64,000 nucleotides of DNA from Chitinophaga pinensis (GTDB taxonomy: Bacteria; Bacteroidota; Bacteroidia; Chitinophagales; Chitinophagaceae), in the NCBI RefSeq assembly GCF_007896845.1, contig NZ_VOHS01000008.1, positions 1 through 64,000 of the forward strand, read 5' to 3'. Both the position numbers and the translations under genes were made by a program. The notes under the pieces are model-generated. The model did not search any database and was not told where the DNA came from. It worked only from the letters and a program-made list of their open reading frames with translations. Each line of letters starts with the position of its first letter. Position 1 is the stretch's first letter. Positions 35,039-43,574 of this stretch are shown one piece after another.

Positions 35039-36088
35039 ATGCAGTTTAGCGCATTACAATTGGCTACCATGTTGGATGGTAAGCTGGAAGGCAACCCGGA
35101 CGTAAAAGTGAGCAACATCGCCAAGATCGAAGAGGCGGGTGAAGGGATGCTCAGCTTTATCGCCAATCCTAAATACGAAGAGTTTATCTATACGACCAAT
35201 GCCTCCATACTGATAGTGAATGAGAGCCTTGTAACGGAAAAACCTGTAAAATCGACGCTTATCAGGGTAAAAGACGCCTACAGCGCCTTCGCCCTTTTAC
35301 TTGAAAAATATAAGCAGATCATGAGTAATAAGACGGGTATTCAACAGCCGTCTCATATTCCTGCGTCTGTAAAAACCGGACAGAACGTTTTCATCGGTGC
35401 TTTTGCATATCTGGGTGAGAATGTTGTGCTCGGCAATAATGTGAAGATCTACCCCGGCGTATATCTGGGAGATAATGTGATCGTAAAAGATGATACTACT
35501 CTCTTTCCCGGCGTAAAAGTGTACGAAAACTGTGTACTGGGTAGCCGGGTAATCCTGCACGCCGGTTGTGTAATCGGAGGAGATGGTTTTGGCTTCGCAC
35601 CTCAGCCTGATGGCACTTATAAAAAAGTACCTCAGATCGGTAATGTTATCATCCACGATGATGTTGAGATCGGCGCGAATACAACCATTGACCGTGCAAC
35701 AATGGGTTCTACTATCATCCGTCAGGGCGTAAAGCTGGATAACCTGATCCAGATCGCGCACAACGTAGATGTGGACACCAATACTGTTATCGCAGCACAG
35801 ACCGGTATTTCCGGTAGCACTAAAATTGGTAAGAACTGTGTGATCGGTGGTCAGGTTGGTCTGGTTGGACATATCCAGCTGGCTGATGGAACCAAGATCA
35901 ATGCACAGAGTGGCCTGTCCAAATCTATTGCAGAACCGAATTCAGCCCTTATGGGATCTCCTGCTTTTGATTATAAAAGCTCCTTAAAAAGTCAGGCAAT
36001 TTTTAGAAATTTGCCCGATCTGGAAAAGCGTGTGAAGGAATTGGAAGACATGGTTAAACAACTGCTTTCCGTGCGGGAAGGTGTTTGA
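35039..36088 (+). CDS. lpxD: UDP-3-O-(3-hydroxyacyl)glucosamine N-acyltransferase
   Basis: A 349-residue cytoplasmic acyltransferase for the third step of lipid A synthesis. An N-terminal uridine-binding domain (1-100) precedes a left-handed beta-helix of hexapeptide repeats (about 105-310, e.g. VVLGNNVKIYPGVYLGDN). The catalytic His is in IQIAHNVDVD (about residue 240), and the phosphopantetheine-proximal GDGFGFAPQ is present. The C-terminus ends in a short coiled helix (LEKRVKELEDM). It leads directly into lpxC-fabZ, 35 bases downstream. Confidence 0.95.
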   Translation: MQFSALQLATMLDGKLEGNPDVKVSNIAKIEEAGEGMLSFIANPKYEEFIYTTNASILIVNESLVTEKPVKSTLIRVKDAYSAFALLLEKYKQIMSNKTGIQQPSHIPASVKTGQNVFIGAFAYLGENVVLGNNVKIYPGVYLGDNVIVKDDTTLFPGVKVYENCVLGSRVILHAGCVIGGDGFGFAPQPDGTYKKVPQIGNVIIHDDVEIGANTTIDRATMGSTIIRQGVKLDNLIQIAHNVDVDTNTVIAAQTGISGSTKIGKNCVIGGQVGLVGHIQLADGTKINAQSGLSKSIAEPNSALMGSPAFDYKSSLKSQAIFRNLPDLEKRVKELEDMVKQLLSVREGV

Positions 36089-36123
36089 TGATTAAAAGTT
36101 AGGACAAACAGTTATAAAAAAAT

Positions 36124-37539
36124 ATGGATAATCAACAGTCGTCTAACCAACACACGATAAAAGACCCAGTTACGATATCGGGTGTTGGTTTACACACAGG
36201 AGCCCATGTAAATATGACTCTGAAGCCGGCTAACCCCGGTTATGGTATTAGGTTTCAACGTGTGGATCTGCCGGCGCAACCTGTAGTAAAAGCCGATGTG
36301 GATTATGTTGTGGATACATCCCGCAGCACAACGCTCGAACACAATGGCGCCCGCGTAAGTACGATAGAACACATTATGGCTGCACTGGTTGGTACCGGAG
36401 TAGACAATGTACACATCGAAATCGATGGTCCTGAAATTCCTATTATGGATGGTAGTTCCTACCCTTTTATCCAGAAAATAGAGGAAGCAGGTATTGCAGA
36501 ACAGGATGCGAAAAAAATATGGTATACAATTGATACCAACATCAGCTTCTACGACGATAAAAAGAACGTAGAAATGGTAGCATTACCAGCTGTTGACTAT
36601 CGCATCACCTGCATGATCGATTTCAACTCACCGATATTAGGTACACAGCACGCTAATCTTAATAGTCTGCAGGATTTCAAACAGGAAGTAGCGCCATGTC
36701 GCACCTTCGTATTCCTGCACGAACTGGAATACCTGATATCCAACAATCTGATCAAAGGCGGCGATATCAACAATGCTATCGTCATCGTAGATAAAGCGGT
36801 TAGTGAAGAACAACTGGGCCATCTGGCAAAAGTATTCAACCGTGAACATATCAGTGTAGCACAAAGAGAAGGCATCCTCAATAATATCCAGCTTCACTTC
36901 CCGAATGAACCGGCACGTCATAAACTGCTGGACATCGTAGGTGACCTGGCACTGGTGGGCGTTCCTATCAAGGCGCATATCATTGCTAACCGTCCCGGAC
37001 ATGCTTCCAATGTGGAATTTGCCCGTAAGATCAAGCAATATATCAAGAAGAACAAGCATATCAAAGATATGCCTGTGTACGATCCTAATAAACCAGCTGT
37101 CTTCGACTTACCACGTATTGAAAGAACACTGCCGCATCGTTTTCCGATGTTGCTGGTGGACAAGATCATCGATCTTACTGATACGCAGGTAGTAGGTATC
37201 AAGAACGTTACCTTCAACGAGCCATTCTTCCAGGGACACTTCCCCAGTAATCCGGTTATGCCGGGCGTACTTCAGGTGGAAGCTTTGGCACAATGTGGTG
37301 GCATTCTTGCTCTCAGCACCGTTCCTGACCCTCATAATTACGATACCTACTTCGTTAAGATAGACAACTGTAAGTTCAAGCAGAAAGTAGTTCCGGGAGA
37401 TACCATGATCCTGAAGATGGAATTACTAAGCCCTATCAGGAGAGGTATAGTGGAAATGAGAGGAACCGTATTTGTAGGGAACAAGGTAGTAACCGAAGGT
37501 GACCTGACCGCTCAAATCATTAAAACAAGAGAAAGCTAA
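36124..37539 (+). CDS. lpxC-fabZ: Fused UDP-3-O-acyl-GlcNAc deacetylase / 3-hydroxyacyl-ACP dehydratase
   Basis: A 471-residue bifunctional enzyme. Residues 1 to about 310 are LpxC, the zinc deacetylase that commits sugar to lipid A: ISGVGLHTG, EHIMAALVGTGVDN with the first zinc His, and HKLLDIVGDLAL with the later ligands. Residues about 325-471 are FabZ, the fatty-acid dehydratase: LPHRFPMLLVDK with its catalytic His, and GHFPSNPVMPGVLQVEALAQ with the catalytic Glu. The fusion is a Bacteroidota hallmark and ties the balance of lipid A to fatty-acid synthesis. It is nine bases from lpxA. Confidence 0.96.
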   Translation: MDNQQSSNQHTIKDPVTISGVGLHTGAHVNMTLKPANPGYGIRFQRVDLPAQPVVKADVDYVVDTSRSTTLEHNGARVSTIEHIMAALVGTGVDNVHIEIDGPEIPIMDGSSYPFIQKIEEAGIAEQDAKKIWYTIDTNISFYDDKKNVEMVALPAVDYRITCMIDFNSPILGTQHANLNSLQDFKQEVAPCRTFVFLHELEYLISNNLIKGGDINNAIVIVDKAVSEEQLGHLAKVFNREHISVAQREGILNNIQLHFPNEPARHKLLDIVGDLALVGVPIKAHIIANRPGHASNVEFARKIKQYIKKNKHIKDMPVYDPNKPAVFDLPRIERTLPHRFPMLLVDKIIDLTDTQVVGIKNVTFNEPFFQGHFPSNPVMPGVLQVEALAQCGGILALSTVPDPHNYDTYFVKIDNCKFKQKVVPGDTMILKMELLSPIRRGIVEMRGTVFVGNKVVTEGDLTAQIIKTRES

Positions 37540-37548
37540 ACCATAGCA

Positions 37549-38343
37549 ATGATCCATCCGCTTACTTACATTCACCCGGACGCTAAGGTGGCGCCAAACG
37601 TGAAAATCGATCCGTTTACCGTTATTCACAAAAATGTTGAAATCGGTGAAGGCACCTGGATCGGTTCAAACGTCACTATTATGGAAGGCGCAAGGATCGG
37701 CAAGAACTGCCGTATCTTCCCCGGGTCTGTAATTTCCGCTATCCCGCAAGACCTCAAATTTGCAGGCGAAGACACCACAACCGAAATAGGAGACAACACC
37801 ACCATCAGAGAGTATGTAACCATTAACCGTGGAACCAAGGACAAATGGAAAACCGTTATCGGCAAGAACTGCCTGATCATGGCCTATAGCCATATTGCTC
37901 ACGATTGCGAAGTTGGCAACAGCTGCGTATTCTCCAACAGCACTACACTGGCAGGTCATATCACCGTAGGAGACTACGTGGTACTTGCAGGTATGGTAGC
38001 CGTACAGCAATTCTGTAAGATAGGCGATCATGCCTTTGTTACAGGTGGCTCCCTGGTAAGAAAAGACGTACCGCCTTTCGTAAAAGCAGCGCGTGAACCG
38101 CTGTCTTATGTAGGTGTAAACTCCATCGGTCTTAAAAGAAGAGGTTTCTCACTCGAAAAGATCAATCACATACTTGACATATACCGCGTGATATTCGTGA
38201 AAGGATACAAGCTTTCCAAAGCGATCAGTATCATCGAAGCAGAATATCCTGCCACTGACGAAAGAGATGAAATACTCTCCTTTATCCGTGAATCCGGCCG
38301 GGGCATTATGAAAGGTTATACGTCACTAGCCGGCGACGAATGA
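37549..38343 (+). CDS. lpxA: UDP-N-acetylglucosamine acyltransferase
   Basis: A 264-residue left-handed beta-helix acyltransferase, first enzyme of lipid A synthesis. It starts MIHPLTYIHPDAKVAPNVKI, has regular hexapeptide repeats (about 10-190), the catalytic His in MAYSHIAHDCEVGN (about residues 122-135), and the conserved VGVNSIGLKRRGFS before a C-terminal helical domain. Length matches E. coli LpxA (262). Its last four bases overlap the start of the ABC ATPase, so the two are coupled. Confidence 0.96.
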   Translation: MIHPLTYIHPDAKVAPNVKIDPFTVIHKNVEIGEGTWIGSNVTIMEGARIGKNCRIFPGSVISAIPQDLKFAGEDTTTEIGDNTTIREYVTINRGTKDKWKTVIGKNCLIMAYSHIAHDCEVGNSCVFSNSTTLAGHITVGDYVVLAGMVAVQQFCKIGDHAFVTGGSLVRKDVPPFVKAAREPLSYVGVNSIGLKRRGFSLEKINHILDIYRVIFVKGYKLSKAISIIEAEYPATDERDEILSFIRESGRGIMKGYTSLAGDE

Positions 38344-38957
38344 AAATAACGCTCGACCAGACAGGCAAACGCTTTAACTACGACTGGATCTTCCGTCGTG
38401 TTTCCGCTACCTTCGAACAGGGCGGACGATATGCCATACTGGGTCCCAATGGCTCGGGAAAATCTACTCTATTACAGGTTATAAGTGGTCACCTTCATCA
38501 AAACGAAGGAACTGTTACCTATAGCACTCCGGAAGAACTGCTCAGTCATGATCAGTTCTTCCGGCATTGTGCCATCGCTGCTCCCTATCTTGAACTGGTG
38601 GAAGAATTTACACTCGCAGAAAGTCTGCAATTCCACCTGCAATTCAAAAATTTCATTCCCAATATTACTCCCGCTGACGCCGTGGCCATTGTCGGTCTGG
38701 AGAAATCCATGCACAAACAGGTCCGCAACTTCTCATCCGGCATGAAACAACGCCTGAAACTGGCATTGACCATTTTCTCTGATGTACCCGTGCTGCTGCT
38801 GGATGAACCTTGTACCAACCTCGATGCCGCAGGTATCCGGCTTTATCAGCAACTTATTACTGACTACAGTGGTGACCGCATGATCATTGTCAGTTCCAAT
38901 GATGAACAGGAATATTTCATGTGTCCCAACCACATCAGAATACAGGATTATAAATAA
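38340..38957 (+). CDS. ABC transporter ATP-binding protein (CcmA-like)
   Basis: A 205-residue ATPase subunit with Walker A GPNGSGKST (about 37-45), signature NFSSGMKQRLKL, and Walker B LLLDEPCTNLD. The short form, with no fused membrane domain, resembles CcmA/Gld-type exporters. No membrane partner follows. Overlap with lpxA suggests that it may serve an envelope-lipid function or have been attached to the operon; its cargo cannot be named. Confidence 0.88.
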   Translation: MKITLDQTGKRFNYDWIFRRVSATFEQGGRYAILGPNGSGKSTLLQVISGHLHQNEGTVTYSTPEELLSHDQFFRHCAIAAPYLELVEEFTLAESLQFHLQFKNFIPNITPADAVAIVGLEKSMHKQVRNFSSGMKQRLKLALTIFSDVPVLLLDEPCTNLDAAGIRLYQQLITDYSGDRMIIVSSNDEQEYFMCPNHIRIQDYK

Positions 38958-38984
38958 GCTCCCCTCCGGTAGTAGCCCCGACCG

Positions 38985-39014
38985 TTGCTGCCAATGTCTT
39001 GTTTCTTATATTTG
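38985..39014 (+). promoter_or_regulatory. Bacteroidota-type promoter (-33 TTG, -7 TATATTTG)
   Basis: TTG at 38985-38987 and TATATTTG at 39007-39014, 19 bases apart, match the -33/-7 layout, 22 bases before the MFS start at 39037. Confidence 0.6.
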
Positions 39015-39036
39015 ATCAATAACTTACTTACTCAAT

Positions 39037-40332
39037 ATGCAAACTGCCAGTAAAAAAGTAATCAATGGCTGGGCAATGTATGACTGGGCGAACTCCGTGT
39101 ACAACCTGGTAATTACCACCACTTTTTTCCCTATTTACTTTACCTCAGCAACCCATTCCGCTGAAACAGGCGATAATATCTCCTTCTTTGGTAAATACTT
39201 CGTCAACTCTGCACTCTACGATTATGCAATGGCTGCCGCATTTATTCTGGCCGCTTTGCTGTCTCCTATCCTCTCCTCCATCGCCGATACGAGAGGTAAT
39301 AAGAAAAGATATCTCATGCTGTTCACCTGGCTGGGTGGATTGAGCTGTATCGCACTGTACAATTTCCGGGGCGCTAATGTGGAATATGGTGTCATATTCT
39401 TTATCCTCGCCACGCTTGGTTATTGCGGCGGTCTTGTGTTCTATAACTCCTACCTGCCTGAACTGGCTGCCGTGGAAGACCGTGACCGGATCAGTGCCAA
39501 AGGCTTTGCTATGGGATATATCGGTAGCGTAATATTACAGCTGATCGGATTTGTACTGGTGGCAGTAAAACCATTTGGTCTCAGCGACGGAGATGCTGTT
39601 CGTCTGACTTTCCTGCTTACAGGTATATGGTGGATAGGCTTCGCACAGATCACCTTCCTGCGGCTGCCTGCTTCCAAAGGAACCATACAGGAACATAAAG
39701 CCGGTGCACTGACCGAAGGCTTTCATGAACTCAAAAAAGTATATGCTCAGGTAAAAACGATGCCCGTACTCAAAAACTTCCTGCGCGGCTTTTTCTTTTA
39801 CAGCATGGGTGTCCAGACAGTAATGATGGCAGCTACCATCTTTGGCAGTCAGGAACTACACCTGCCTTCCACCAACCTGATCGTGGCAGTTGTTGCCATT
39901 CAGGTAGTGGCAATATTAGGTGCATGGGGTATGGCAAAGCTTTCCGGTAAATTCGGTAACCTGCCCGTATTGATGGTTGTAATCGTACTATGGGTCGGTA
40001 TCTGCCTTGCCGGCTACCGCATGCAGACCGCCAACGATTTTTATATGCTGGCTGTTGCTGTAGGACTGGTAATGGGTGGTGTGCAATCTCTCAGCCGTTC
40101 CACTTACGCCAAACTGATGCCCGAAACAGAAGATACCACCTCCTTCTTCAGCTATTATGACGTCGTGGAGAAGTTATCCATCACTGTCGGACTCACCACA
40201 TTCGGCTACATCCACGAGCTTACCGGCAGCATGCGTAACTCCGTACTGGCGCTGATCGTTTTCTTTGTGATTGGATTGATCTGGCTGCTATCAGCACAGA
40301 AAAAACAAAAAAGCCTCGCCGCAAAAAGCTGA
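39037..40332 (+). CDS. MFS transporter, UMF1 (Atg22-like) family
   Basis: A 431-residue permease with about 12 hydrophobic segments. It begins NGWAMYDWANSVYNLVITTTFF, the signature of the UMF1 (unknown major facilitator) group related to the yeast vacuolar amino-acid exporter Atg22, and has LSPILSSIADTRGNKKRYL between helices 2 and 3 and MGGVQSLSRSTYAKLMPE in the middle. Bacterial members are uncharacterised; amino acids or peptides are plausible cargo. It has its own promoter and is followed by an MBL-fold gene 38 bases on. Confidence 0.85.
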   Translation: MQTASKKVINGWAMYDWANSVYNLVITTTFFPIYFTSATHSAETGDNISFFGKYFVNSALYDYAMAAAFILAALLSPILSSIADTRGNKKRYLMLFTWLGGLSCIALYNFRGANVEYGVIFFILATLGYCGGLVFYNSYLPELAAVEDRDRISAKGFAMGYIGSVILQLIGFVLVAVKPFGLSDGDAVRLTFLLTGIWWIGFAQITFLRLPASKGTIQEHKAGALTEGFHELKKVYAQVKTMPVLKNFLRGFFFYSMGVQTVMMAATIFGSQELHLPSTNLIVAVVAIQVVAILGAWGMAKLSGKFGNLPVLMVVIVLWVGICLAGYRMQTANDFYMLAVAVGLVMGGVQSLSRSTYAKLMPETEDTTSFFSYYDVVEKLSITVGLTTFGYIHELTGSMRNSVLALIVFFVIGLIWLLSAQKKQKSLAAKS

Positions 40333-40370
40333 AATGCACGAACTTCAGCAGGCAATCAACAGACAACACC

Positions 40371-41210
40371 ATGAAGTTATATACAATAGAGACTGGCAAT
40401 TTTAAACTGGACGGCGGCGCTATGTTTGGCGTTGTACCTAAAAGTATCTGGAATAAGCTGAATCCGGCTGATGAAAACAACATGTGCTCGTGGGCCATGC
40501 GTAGTCTGCTCATCGAAGACGGAGATCGCCTGATCCTGATAGATACCGGTATTGGTAGTAAACAGGATGAAAAGTTCTTCAGCCATTATTACCTGCATGG
40601 CAACGATTCCATTGACAATTCACTGGCGAAACATGGTTTCAGCCGCAATGACATTACAGACGTATTTCTGACACATCTGCACTTCGACCATTGTGGAGGT
40701 TGTATTGAAAGACAGGGTGATAAACTGGTACCTGCATTCAAAAATGCCGCCTACTGGAGCAATGAAGAACATTGGCAATGGGCAACAAAGCCGAATGAAC
40801 GTGAAAAAGCTTCATTTCTGAAAGAGAATATCCTGCCTATACAGGATAGCGGTCAGCTGAAATTTATTCCCAGAGAAGAGGGCATTCCTTTCAGCAACGA
40901 TTTTAACGTCCGCTTTGTACACGGCCATACTGATTCCATGATGCTGCCACAGATCCAGTACAAGGATAAAACGATCCTGTATATGGCTGACCTGCTGCCG
41001 AGCAAGGGACATATTCCTATTCCTTATATCATGTCTTACGATATGTTTCCCATGACAACCCTTCAGGAGAAAAAAAATTTCCTCCAGGAGGCCGTTGAGA
41101 ATAAATATATTCTGTTTTTTGAACACGATCCTGTAACAGAGTGTTGCACTTTGCAGATGACCGAAAAAGGCATCCGTGTAGCAGATACATTCAGATTGTC
41201 TGATGTATAA
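40371..41210 (+). CDS. Metallo-beta-lactamase-fold hydrolase (lactonase-like group)
   Basis: A 279-residue cytoplasmic zinc hydrolase. It has an N-terminal ETGNFKLDGGAMFGVVP, the metal motif THLHFDHCGG (about residues 102-111), a central VHGHTDS, and a late FEHDP. The opening G-x-F and the order of motifs are those of the N-acyl-homoserine lactonase/AttM-like group of MBL proteins, but many relatives have other substrates. No signal peptide. The GroES-like gene follows 72 bases later. I would call it a hydrolase of unknown substrate. Confidence 0.83.
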   Translation: MKLYTIETGNFKLDGGAMFGVVPKSIWNKLNPADENNMCSWAMRSLLIEDGDRLILIDTGIGSKQDEKFFSHYYLHGNDSIDNSLAKHGFSRNDITDVFLTHLHFDHCGGCIERQGDKLVPAFKNAAYWSNEEHWQWATKPNEREKASFLKENILPIQDSGQLKFIPREEGIPFSNDFNVRFVHGHTDSMMLPQIQYKDKTILYMADLLPSKGHIPIPYIMSYDMFPMTTLQEKKNFLQEAVENKYILFFEHDPVTECCTLQMTEKGIRVADTFRLSDV

Positions 41211-41282
41211 GCAGTGCCATATTGGCACCGCACATGCCTGCTGCACACATTTTGCAATACCCTTACCGGAGGTTATATTATC

Positions 41283-41663
41283 ATGGCTATACATTTGACT
41301 CAAGACAATAAATTGAAGAAGCTAATTGTTGTAGGAGACCGGGTGCTGATCAAACTGACCACTCCGAATGAACGCACAGACAGCGGCTTATACCTTCCTC
41401 CCGGCATGCAGGAAAAGGAAAAGGTACAACAGGGATACGTTATCAAAACAGGTCCCGGATATGCCCTTCCACTTCCTTCCGAAGAGGATGAAGCGTGGAA
41501 ACCAGAAGAAGAGAAAGTGAAATATATTCCGCTGCAGGCAAAAGAAGGCGACCTCGCTATCTTCCTGCTGAGTGGTTCTACCGAGGTATCTTATCAGGGC
41601 GAAAAATACTATATCGTTCCACAGGGCGCTATTCTGCTTCTGGAACGCGAAGAAGATCTGTAA
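41283..41663 (+). CDS. GroES-like co-chaperone protein (orphan)
   Basis: A 126-residue protein with the Cpn10 pattern: VVGDRVLIKL, TDSGLYLPPGMQEKEKVQQGYVIKTGPG (mobile loop region around the DSGLYLPP), and a C-terminal strand pair with YYIVPQGAILLL. GroES caps the GroEL chamber. It is longer than true GroES (about 92 residues) because of an insertion rich in Glu/Pro/Lys (about residues 65-82), and no groEL follows. The ATG at 41283 removes a non-conserved extension. It may be a specialised co-chaperone. Confidence 0.83.
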   Translation: MAIHLTQDNKLKKLIVVGDRVLIKLTTPNERTDSGLYLPPGMQEKEKVQQGYVIKTGPGYALPLPSEEDEAWKPEEEKVKYIPLQAKEGDLAIFLLSGSTEVSYQGEKYYIVPQGAILLLEREEDL

Positions 41664-41794
41664 CGGCAATTACACCGTTAGTTATTACGAATGTCAGGTG
41701 CGGATAAAACATCCTCACCGGGCATTCGTAATTTTTTGTGCAGCACTATTGTCCGAAATCGCTTTTCTTTATCTTCAGTAAAAATTTGCACACC

Positions 41795-43357
41795 ATGGCA
41801 ACGAAAGAAGCATTTCTGGAATATATCCGCAACGGTTATTCCTTTAAGGGTGAACACGTTAAGCTTGGATGCGCCATGCTGGATGGCGAAGTTGTAAACG
41901 GCGCTGATGTATTCATACCCCTGAAAACACTCAACAGACACGGTCTCATTGCCGGCGCCACCGGTACCGGTAAAACAAAAACCCTGCAGGTCATAGCAGA
42001 AGCACTTAGTGACGCCAGCGTTCCTGTGCTGCTGATGGACATCAAAGGTGACCTGAGTGGTGTTGCAGCCGCCGGCACCAACAACGCAAAAATTGAAGAG
42101 CGTTATCAAAAAATAGGTGGCAGCTGGTCTCCTTCAGCCTACCCCGTGGAACTGCTCTCTCTCAGTAATGAAAAAGGTGCCCGTCTCCGTGCAACTGTAA
42201 GTGAATTCGGCCCCGTACTACTCTCTAAGATCCTCGAATTGAACGATACTCAGGAAGGACTGGTATCCATGATCTTCAAGTATTGCGATGATACCAAACT
42301 TCCTCTGCTGGACCTGAAAGACTTTAAAAAAGTACTACAATATGTCAGTGACGAAGGCAAAGCCGAAATGGAAAAAGACTACGGTAAAATATCTACTACC
42401 TCTGCCGGTACTATCCTGCGGAAGGTGATCGGACTGGAACAACAGGGTGCAGACCGCTTCTTCGGAGAAGCCTCCTTTGAAGTGGACGACCTGATGCATA
42501 TCAGTGATGATGGCCGGGGTGTAATCTCCATCGTGAGAGTAGCCGATATACAAGATCGCCCAAAGCTGTTCTCAACTTTCATGTTAAGCCTGTTGGCCGA
42601 ACTCTATGCTACCCTTCCGGAAGAAGGCGATCTGGAGAAACCAAAACTGGTGATGTTCATCGATGAAGCACACCTGATATTTCAGGAAGCCAGCACAGCT
42701 CTTCTGCAGCAAATAGAAACCATTATTAAATTGATCCGCTCTAAAGGCGTAGGTATATTCTTCTGTACACAAAACCCGATGGATGTACCTCCTTCCGTAT
42801 TGGGGCAACTCGGTATGAAAGTACAGCATGCGCTGCGCGCGTTTACTGCGAATGACAGAAAGGCGATCAAACAGACCGCTGAAAACTATCCGATCTCTGA
42901 ATTCTATAAGACGGATGACCTGCTGACACAGATCGGTATTGGCGAAGCCCTCTTTACCTGTCTGAATGAAAAAGGGCAGCCTACACCACTCGCCGCTACC
43001 ATGTTAATATCGCCCCGCTCCCGTATGGACGTATTGACCGATGCAGAAGCGGATGCACTGGTAAATGGATCTAAACTGGTAAAGAAATATAACCGGGAAA
43101 TAGACAATGAAAGTGCCTACGAGATACTAACTGCCAAGCTGCAGGAAGCAGCCGAAAAATCGGCCGAAGAAAAGCAGGAAAAGCCTGCGTCAAAAGGAGG
43201 CAGACAAAAAGAAGAAAAGAGTGTGCTGGAAACTGTATTGACCAGTTCTGCCGCCAGACAGGTAGGACGTACCGCTGCCAACATCATTACCCGCAGTTTG
43301 CTCGGGGCGCTTGGTCTTGGTGGTAAAAGCAACAAAAAAAGCAGCAGCTGGTTCTGA
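41795..43357 (+). CDS. HerA-like / DUF853 ATPase (YjgR type)
   Basis: A 520-residue P-loop ATPase: Walker A IAGATGTGKTKTLQV (about 53-67), LLMDIKGDLSG, a Walker B-like LVMFIDEAHLIF (about 287-298), and FFCTQNPMDVP. HerA/FtsK-like ATPases pump DNA or remodel protein-DNA complexes; E. coli YjgR is the nearest known relative and is poorly characterised. The C-terminus (430-520) is a charged linker followed by a Ser/Lys tail (GGKSNKKSSSWF). Start chosen at ATG 41795. It is followed by a strong bidirectional terminator that separates it from the RiPP cluster. Confidence 0.88.
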   Translation: MATKEAFLEYIRNGYSFKGEHVKLGCAMLDGEVVNGADVFIPLKTLNRHGLIAGATGTGKTKTLQVIAEALSDASVPVLLMDIKGDLSGVAAAGTNNAKIEERYQKIGGSWSPSAYPVELLSLSNEKGARLRATVSEFGPVLLSKILELNDTQEGLVSMIFKYCDDTKLPLLDLKDFKKVLQYVSDEGKAEMEKDYGKISTTSAGTILRKVIGLEQQGADRFFGEASFEVDDLMHISDDGRGVISIVRVADIQDRPKLFSTFMLSLLAELYATLPEEGDLEKPKLVMFIDEAHLIFQEASTALLQQIETIIKLIRSKGVGIFFCTQNPMDVPPSVLGQLGMKVQHALRAFTANDRKAIKQTAENYPISEFYKTDDLLTQIGIGEALFTCLNEKGQPTPLAATMLISPRSRMDVLTDAEADALVNGSKLVKKYNREIDNESAYEILTAKLQEAAEKSAEEKQEKPASKGGRQKEEKSVLETVLTSSAARQVGRTAANIITRSLLGALGLGGKSNKKSSSWF

Positions 43358-43378
43358 TCCGCGTACAAATACTTATAC

Positions 43379-43405
43379 AGGCCGGCCATGTGCCGGCCTT
43401 TTTTC
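43379..43405. terminator. Bidirectional terminator between HerA-like gene and RiPP cluster
   Basis: AGGCCGGC / GCCGGCCT with loop CATGT and T run on the plus strand; the stop of the last cluster gene is only two bases from it on the other strand. Confidence 0.88.
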
Positions 43406-43406
43406 T

Positions 43407-43574
43407 TTATATCCGGTCTTTCCAATAGAGGAATAAACAGATTCCCGCAGCCAGAAATAGCAGGATAAACAGGTTACCATACCTCAGTAACCAGTGAGGC
43501 TTGTCCTTCTGTACTTCAAGTACAAAATCTCCCTTCTCGGGTACCTCATCAATGGCTTTATATCGCTTTATCAT
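43407..43574 (-). CDS. 55-residue single-span membrane protein, HlyD-anchor-like, last gene of RiPP cluster
   Basis: Starts at ATG 43574, overlapping the transporter stop as ATGA, so it is translationally coupled. The sequence (EVQKDKPHWLLRYG, then a hydrophobic helix at about residues 33-50, ending YWKDRI) resembles the N-terminus of Bacteroidota HlyD membrane-fusion proteins, which typically run PxWIIRWG and then a membrane helix. The periplasmic hairpin and lipoyl-like parts are missing, and a terminator follows at once. It could be a small accessory subunit of the exporter or a truncated fusion protein. Confidence 0.6.
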   Translation of the reverse strand: MIKRYKAIDEVPEKGDFVLEVQKDKPHWLLRYGNLFILLFLAAGICLFLYWKDRI

